A stretch of DNA of 16,504 nt. Origin: JAFAQB01 sp046724555 (GTDB taxonomy: Archaea; Thermoproteota; Nitrososphaeria; Nitrososphaerales; Nitrososphaeraceae). The stretch covers positions 1 through 16,504 of the forward strand of contig JBKOWU010000294.1 in the NCBI GenBank assembly GCA_046724555.1, written 5' to 3'. The position numbers and the translations under genes were made by a program. This document shows, in pieces, positions 13,983 through 16,504 of this stretch. Position 1 is the stretch's first letter; every line of letters begins with the position of its first letter. Below the pieces are notes generated by a model. It was not told the origin of the DNA and ran no database searches. It worked only from the letters and a program-made list of their open reading frames with translations.

Positions 13983-14270
13983 TTGAGTAAACCAAATTGG
14001 GCATGTGCTAGCTGTGGTATGAATTCCTCTAGGTTATCGAGTGTCAAACGACATATTCAAAATATTCATAGCGGAAATGCCAGTTACGTATCCTTTGTTG
14101 ATTACTTAGCAGGGTGAAAATCGGGTATTTACTTTCCCATGATGCCCCCGATATATCAAAAGAAAAACAATGACACTAACTACAAAAAGAGGATAGATTA
14201 CATGAACGTTATGACAGAAGAACTCTTTCGGCAGAGCATTAGACAGAAAATAGGAAATTCCCTGATCTAA
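13983..14270 (+). pseudogene. C2H2 zinc-finger protein gene with in-frame TGA
   Basis: From TTG 13983 the frame encodes MSKPNWACASCGMNSSRLSS, then VKRHIQNIHSG and SYVSFVDYLAG, stopping at TGA 14115-14117 (44 aa). Cys8, Cys11, His24 and His29 form a C2H2 finger (C-x2-C-x12-H-x4-H). The same frame stays open past the TGA with convincing protein sequence: KSGIYFPMMPPIYQKKNND, YKKRIDYMNVMTEELFRQ, then SIRQKIGNSLI to TAA 14268-14270. An ancestral 95-aa protein with Arg in place of the TGA (YLAG-R-KSGIY) is the likely origin. Small single-finger C2H2 proteins are known in thaumarchaea and probably bind nucleic acid or partners. The shortened 44-aa form still has the whole finger and might be made. 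Its 3' end is duplicated at 14934-14970 and 15101-15136. Confidence 0.7.
14216..14243 (+). repeat. 28-nt perfect direct repeat, copy 1 (in the zinc-finger gene)
   Basis: It begins AGAAGAACTCTTTCGG and ends CAGAGCATTAGA, encoding EELFRQSIR in the zinc-finger frame. It is identical to 15106-15133. Downstream similarity continues with gaps (CTAATTGACAACACAATTT here, CTAATTAACAACACAATTT there) up to the TTCGGGG motif. Confidence 0.8.
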
Positions 14271-14448
14271 TTGACAACACAATTTTGTTTGCAAATTTCG
14301 GGGGAACATCCGTAATTTGGAATGGAATGGAATTGTACAAGCATGCTATATACAGTATTCCACACATGACGATGCATTTGACATTAGAGATCTGTATTAT
14401 ACACAACACCCTTAGTTTAATATCCTAATTTAATATAAATGGGATTTA

Positions 14449-14943
14449 TTGAATATACCTGAATCTGTACTAAAAGATCATCTTATACCTAAAGATTACT
14501 ACAAGCCAAAGATAGAAATTCGAAATTATTATTTAAAATGGAATGATGAATCGTATGGTATACCTCTCAAAGAGATACCTGAACTAAAAAGGTTTGTAAC
14601 TAATGCAATTCCTTTTTTTGATATGAGTTATGAAGTGCTAAATAATCTTGGGAAGCCTAAATACAGGGATAAATATCGTTTCTATAAAGAACTATCTCCA
14701 CGTATATGCATTTCATATACAACCAAGTATAGTCATATAGTTAGATATGAGCTGCATATGCTTTCAGATGGTTCTACGTTTATCGAAAGAATAGAAGGTG
14801 TTGAAGAAGTGACAACAGCGAAAACAAAAAATGATAATGACACCATAGCAAATCCACAAAGACATCATTTTAAACCAATATTTTATCTAAAATGGACATT
14901 AGGTGAGCTATTATTTAATCGTCAAAAGGTGGAAATGCATTAG
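14449..14943 (+). CDS. Unknown protein (164 aa), TTG start
   Basis: The frame from TTG 14449 to TAG 14941-14943 is intact. It encodes MNIPESVLKDHLIPKDYYKP, IRNYYLKWNDESYGIPLKE, IPFFDMSYEVLNNLGKPKY, RICISYTTKYSHIVRYELH and YLKWTLGELLFNRQKVEMH. It is rich in Tyr, Lys and Ile, mixed alpha/beta, without membrane segments or signal peptide. A TATA-like AGTTTAATATC centred near 14420 is about 29 nt before the TTG, and an in-frame stop lies just upstream, so TTG is the only start. The stop codon lies within a segment resembling the 3' end of the zinc-finger gene, so the protein's last few residues may be recombinant. No family recognised. It is the longest undamaged gene of the region. Confidence 0.65.
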   Translation: MNIPESVLKDHLIPKDYYKPKIEIRNYYLKWNDESYGIPLKEIPELKRFVTNAIPFFDMSYEVLNNLGKPKYRDKYRFYKELSPRICISYTTKYSHIVRYELHMLSDGSTFIERIEGVEEVTTAKTKNDNDTIANPQRHHFKPIFYLKWTLGELLFNRQKVEMH

Positions 14944-14970
14944 ATAAAAGCTTGGAAATTCCCTGATCTA
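14934..14970 (+). repeat. Detached copy of the zinc-finger gene 3' end
   Basis: GCATTAGA, a diverged 9-nt block, then GGAAATTCCCTGATCTAA (14953-14970) matches 14236-14270 in the zinc-finger pseudogene; the last 18 nt are identical and the spacer length is the same. In the matching frame it would read KLGNSLI then stop, against KIGNSLI in the pseudogene. It is joined to the end of the 164-aa gene, which marks a recombination junction. Confidence 0.65.
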
Positions 14971-15100
14971 AATCTGTCCAAGCTGTCCAGGCTCCCGCAA
15001 ATAATAGTAGGGGGCCAGTTAGCTGTCTCTAACAGGATATAAGAAGGCCTGCGATAACTAACCGTACTGCTTATTCCATTCTTTGAAAGTTACTAACATC
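14971..15100. other. Short non-coding segment with GC-richer inverted repeats
   Basis: No gene is seen. The piece from about 14990 to 15060 is more GC-rich than its surroundings (AGTAGGGGGCCAGTTAGCTG, AAGGCCTGCG) and has short complementary parts, GTTAG/CTAAC and AGGCCT. It could fold, but I recognise no RNA family. Confidence 0.3.
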
Positions 15101-15136
15101 ATGAAAGAAGAACTCTTTCGGCAGAGCATTAGATAA
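15101..15136 (+). pseudogene. Second detached zinc-finger 3' fragment (28-nt repeat, copy 2)
   Basis: ATG AAA GAA GAA CTC and the following codons encode MKEELFRQSIR before TAA (15134-15136), equal to MTEELFRQSIR of the zinc-finger gene. The block 15106-15133 is identical to 14216-14243. The finger itself and the central part are missing. Homology continues after the stop into the TTCGGGG copy at 15162, so the duplication covered the gene end plus its downstream motif. Confidence 0.6.
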
Positions 15137-15180
15137 AAAATGTTCTAATTAACAACACAATTTCGGGGCAACAGAATAGA

Positions 15181-15190
15181 GTTATAAACC
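15181..15190 (+). promoter_or_regulatory. TATA-like box for the 15214-15694 gene
   Basis: GTTATAAACC is centred about 28 nt before TTG 15214, matching the leaderless spacing seen for other genes here. A second AT-rich box, GTTTAATATC, is nearer and less well placed. Confidence 0.35.
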
Positions 15191-15213
15191 AAGTTTAATA
15201 TCTGCTCAATATA

Positions 15214-15694
15214 TTGGAAACTTATGATCTTATAGATTTTTTTATTCCAAGGAATGATAAAATATTTCCTCCAAATAAAATAAAGGACTCCATTGAAGCA
15301 ATACACAACGATACCATTGTAATTGCAAAGGAATTGGGGTATGTAATGTCAGTCAGATAATAGAACCAGCTGATTTTGAAAAAATCTGCAAATACTATTT
15401 AGTATGGTACAAGCCACCTAACAGTAGCTATCGTCAATATACCAGTAACACTGCCAACTTTCAGTTTAACGAATACATAGATGAATTCTTATATGATCCA
15501 GCAGAGTTACCCTCACGTAATAAAGTTCAGGAATGTATCGAGACATTGAAAAATGGTTGGAACCATCCAATTGAAATTATTGTAGCATTTGATACTGCCA
15601 TAAATAAAGATTTGATAGTTGCTGGTACTGAATATGGTTTGGCATTATATTATATCAAACAGACTGAAGAAGACAGATCACAAATTCTACTGTA
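15214..15694 (+). pseudogene. Unknown gene (about 160 aa) with one-base deletion in a G-run
   Basis: The TTG at 15214 opens METYDLIDFFIPRNDKIFPP, then IHNDTIVIAKELG, and stops early at TAA 15358-15360. Restoring one G in the GGGG run near 15341 joins it to the next open stretch: VCNVSQIIEPADFEKICKYY, WYKPPNSSYRQYTSNTANF, NEYIDEFLYDPAELPSRNK, NHPIEIIVAFDTAINKDL, then GTEYGLALYYIKQTEEDRS and LL at TAA 15692-15694. The restored protein is about 160 residues, mixed alpha/beta and soluble. No family is recognised. A homopolymer loss can be a sequencing error or a phase-variable tract, but most neighbours are broken too, so true decay is likely. Confidence 0.6.
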
Positions 15695-15789
15695 ACAAAA
15701 TGACGTAGTAAATCTATGCCAAATGAATTCGTTGCAGTGTAGAAATATATTTTACCATGATTTTGCAAGACTCTTTCAAGCTGACGAAT
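15655..15789 (-). pseudogene. Possible fragment of another gene, antisense to the 15214-15694 end
   Basis: The minus strand is open for 44 codons and reads RQLERVLQNHGKIYFYTATN, then SFGIDLLRHFVTVEFVICL, ending at TGA 15655-15657. The first 30 residues look like genuine protein (helix, strand, helix) while the end overlaps a coding region of the opposite strand. There is no ATG; TTG at 15768 is the only usual start. It may be the 5' piece of a gene fused to unrelated sequence. Confidence 0.3.
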
Positions 15790-15813
15790 TTAAGTAGGGA
15801 AAATATTTACTAC
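15705..15813. repeat. 9-bp inverted repeat spanning about 110 nt
   Basis: GTAGTAAAT at 15705-15713 and its reverse complement ATTTACTAC at 15805-15813 enclose the start of the antisense fragment. This could mark the ends of a small mobile piece or pair in RNA; at this length chance is possible. Confidence 0.25.
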
Positions 15814-15857
15814 ATGACTTGATTTCTGGTGAATCCTGCATATGTGGGATTATGAAT

Positions 15858-16166
15858 TCATTCATTGTTTTTCGTCCTTTCTCCTGCTTCATTCCATCCA
15901 CTTAGGTCCACCTCGACAAATATCATTTCATTTTTCTTTGCAGCGGCTATCCATCTCTTTAATGCCTGCTTCCAGTCTACTTCGTTTTCATCATTCAGTA
16001 CCTGATCGAACGCATCAACAAATCTTGTATAAAACTCACCCACTTTTGTCATTGCTCTAAAATGCTCATCATCCTTTAAACCAATAGCAAATTCATTTTT
16101 GTCTTTGTTTGTATAAATACAAATCAGTGATTTTTGATGCTTATTGATGCTATTATTATAACTCAT
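15858..16166 (-). CDS. Unknown soluble protein (102 aa) with a paralogous fragment at 11 kb
   Basis: The ATG at 16166 opens MSYNNSINKHQKSLICIYTN, then KNEFAIGLKDDEHFRAMTK, VGEFYTRFVDAFDQVLNDE, VDWKQALKRWIAAAKKNE, and MIFVEVDLSGWNEAGERTK at the end. It is charged, mixed alpha/beta, with no membrane segment. A TATA-like box lies about 37 nt before the ATG. A frameshifted fragment with close similarity to the KKNE-x-IFVEVD region lies at 10974-11165, which shows that this is a genuine conserved coding sequence. I do not recognise a domain family. Confidence 0.65.
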   Translation of the reverse strand: MSYNNSINKHQKSLICIYTNKDKNEFAIGLKDDEHFRAMTKVGEFYTRFVDAFDQVLNDENEVDWKQALKRWIAAAKKNEMIFVEVDLSGWNEAGERTKNNE

Positions 16167-16194
16167 ATCGTCATTGTTATGATTGTTCTTATCT

Positions 16195-16208
16195 TTATTT
16201 TTTAAATC
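16195..16208 (-). promoter_or_regulatory. TATA-like box for the 102-aa gene
   Basis: The minus strand reads GATTTAAAAAATAA, giving an expected transcript start about 10 nt before the ATG at 16166. Confidence 0.4.
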
Positions 16209-16377
16209 AGTGCACCTTTAGTTTTAGCTCGCGACTTAATCACAATTTCGGTTCTTAAAATACATTCTAACTTCGGTAATGCTCTGTGAATTAATGAAAT
16301 GTGTATTTAAGAAATTTCGGGGGTCTTCAAAAACTACAATAATTATCTAATCCCAAGAAAGACAAAAAATTGTTCGT

Positions 16378-16504
16378 TTATTTTCGTACATTTGCGATAG
16401 ACATCATTTCGTCAAATTGATTATACATTTGCAATAGGCGTAAACCTTTTTCTGTTGTTCTAAAGTTGTGTTTCCCTTCTTCATATTCTAACACATCATT
16501 TTGT
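16378..16504 (-). CDS. Winged-helix transcriptional regulator, C-terminal end (runs off right edge)
   Basis: The minus strand is open from the window edge to TAA 16378-16380, about 41 codons: NDVLEYEEGKHNFRTTEKGL, then RLLQMYNQFDEMMSIANVRK. The wing segment with R-T-T-E-K-G-L-R-L-L-Q-M-Y followed by a short helix is characteristic of small archaeal winged-helix regulators (HTH_45/PadR-like type), which are numerous in thaumarchaea. The recognition helix and start lie outside the window. Family type is likely; the regulated genes are unknown. Confidence 0.75.
   Translation of the reverse strand, partial: QNDVLEYEEGKHNFRTTEKGLRLLQMYNQFDEMMSIANVRK

Larger units (their letters stand above)
11398..16322 (+). 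repeat. Dispersed TTCGGGG motif family, eight plus-strand copies
   Basis: Copies start at 11398, 13053 (variant ATCGGGGG), 13192, 13358, 13809, 14297, 15162 and 16316. Most continue as CARC or AARC, for example TTCGGGGCAGCAG, TTCGGGGCAGCAT, TTCGGGGCAACAG and TTCGGGGAACCAT, and are preceded by A-rich bases. All are on the plus strand, all fall outside intact genes, and I saw none in the first 11 kb. The only reverse copy noted (GCCCCCGAT near 14144) forms an inverted pair with ATCGGG just before it. Two copies follow zinc-finger gene ends by 27-26 nt. They may mark the 3' end of a repeated element, small RNAs or termination/processing sites. Confidence 0.55.

Noticed and set aside
2792..14117. 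In-frame TGA codons in the terminase and zinc-finger genes as recoding (selenocysteine, pyrrolysine-like or altered code)
   Set aside because: TGA is the normal stop of several clear genes here (for example YHS), no recoding element is seen, and the terminase also has frameshifts and a TAG. Mutation of Arg codons explains both.

Overview
The window is AT-rich DNA (roughly two thirds A+T by eye) from an archaeon, most likely an ammonia-oxidising thaumarchaeon of the Nitrososphaerales, possibly close to Nitrosocosmicus. That placement is inferred. It rests on an archaeal NAD kinase overlapping an archaeal NOB1-type PIN/zinc-ribbon RNase, on archaeal TATA-like boxes lying about 25-30 nt before start codons (leaderless genes, several with TTG starts), on a small C2H2 zinc-finger gene, and on a winged-helix regulator of a type common in this group.

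Region 1 (1-1814) is a probable copper/heavy-metal handling cluster. It has the N-terminal part of a FixH/YtkA-like gene running off the left edge, a divergent 47-aa YHS-domain gene too short for ordinary ORF cut-offs, a CopZ-like HMA protein, and a six-helix membrane protein. Region 2 (1981-3456) is a decayed viral terminase large subunit gene with two nonsense codons and three frameshifts, standing alone as a provirus fossil. Region 3 (3473-7400) is on the minus strand: a secreted YVTN-type beta-propeller, three small secreted or anchored proteins in probable operon order, a 12-helix MFS transporter, and a small ORF ahead of it.

Region 4 (7485-9829) holds the housekeeping pair nadK-nob1, coding-like relics downstream of and beside them, and a clean tRNA-Ile(GAT). 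Region 5 (9830-16377), starting at the 3' end of the tRNA, is gene-poor and full of broken genes. It contains a ~300-aa unknown with a stop and a frameshift, a fragment related to the 102-aa ORF at 15858-16166, a frameshifted BNR/Asp-box secreted protein plus a second BNR fragment, a C2H2 zinc-finger gene with an in-frame TGA plus two detached copies of its 3' end, and an unknown gene broken at a G-run. Intact-looking genes here are a 52-aa hydrophilic protein, an orphan 164-aa protein and the 102-aa protein. The window ends in the C-terminus of a winged-helix regulator (16378-16504).

The most unusual signal is a short motif, consensus TTCGGGG followed by a purine-rich CARC-like tail. It occurs eight times, always on the plus strand and always outside intact genes, between 11.4 and 16.3 kb; I saw none in the first 11 kb. 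Two of the motif-ending units (around 13226-13364 and 13694-13815) are diverged copies of one another and each carries a near-perfect 21-nt palindrome. This may be an undescribed dispersed element or small-RNA family in a decaying, tRNA-bordered accessory region.
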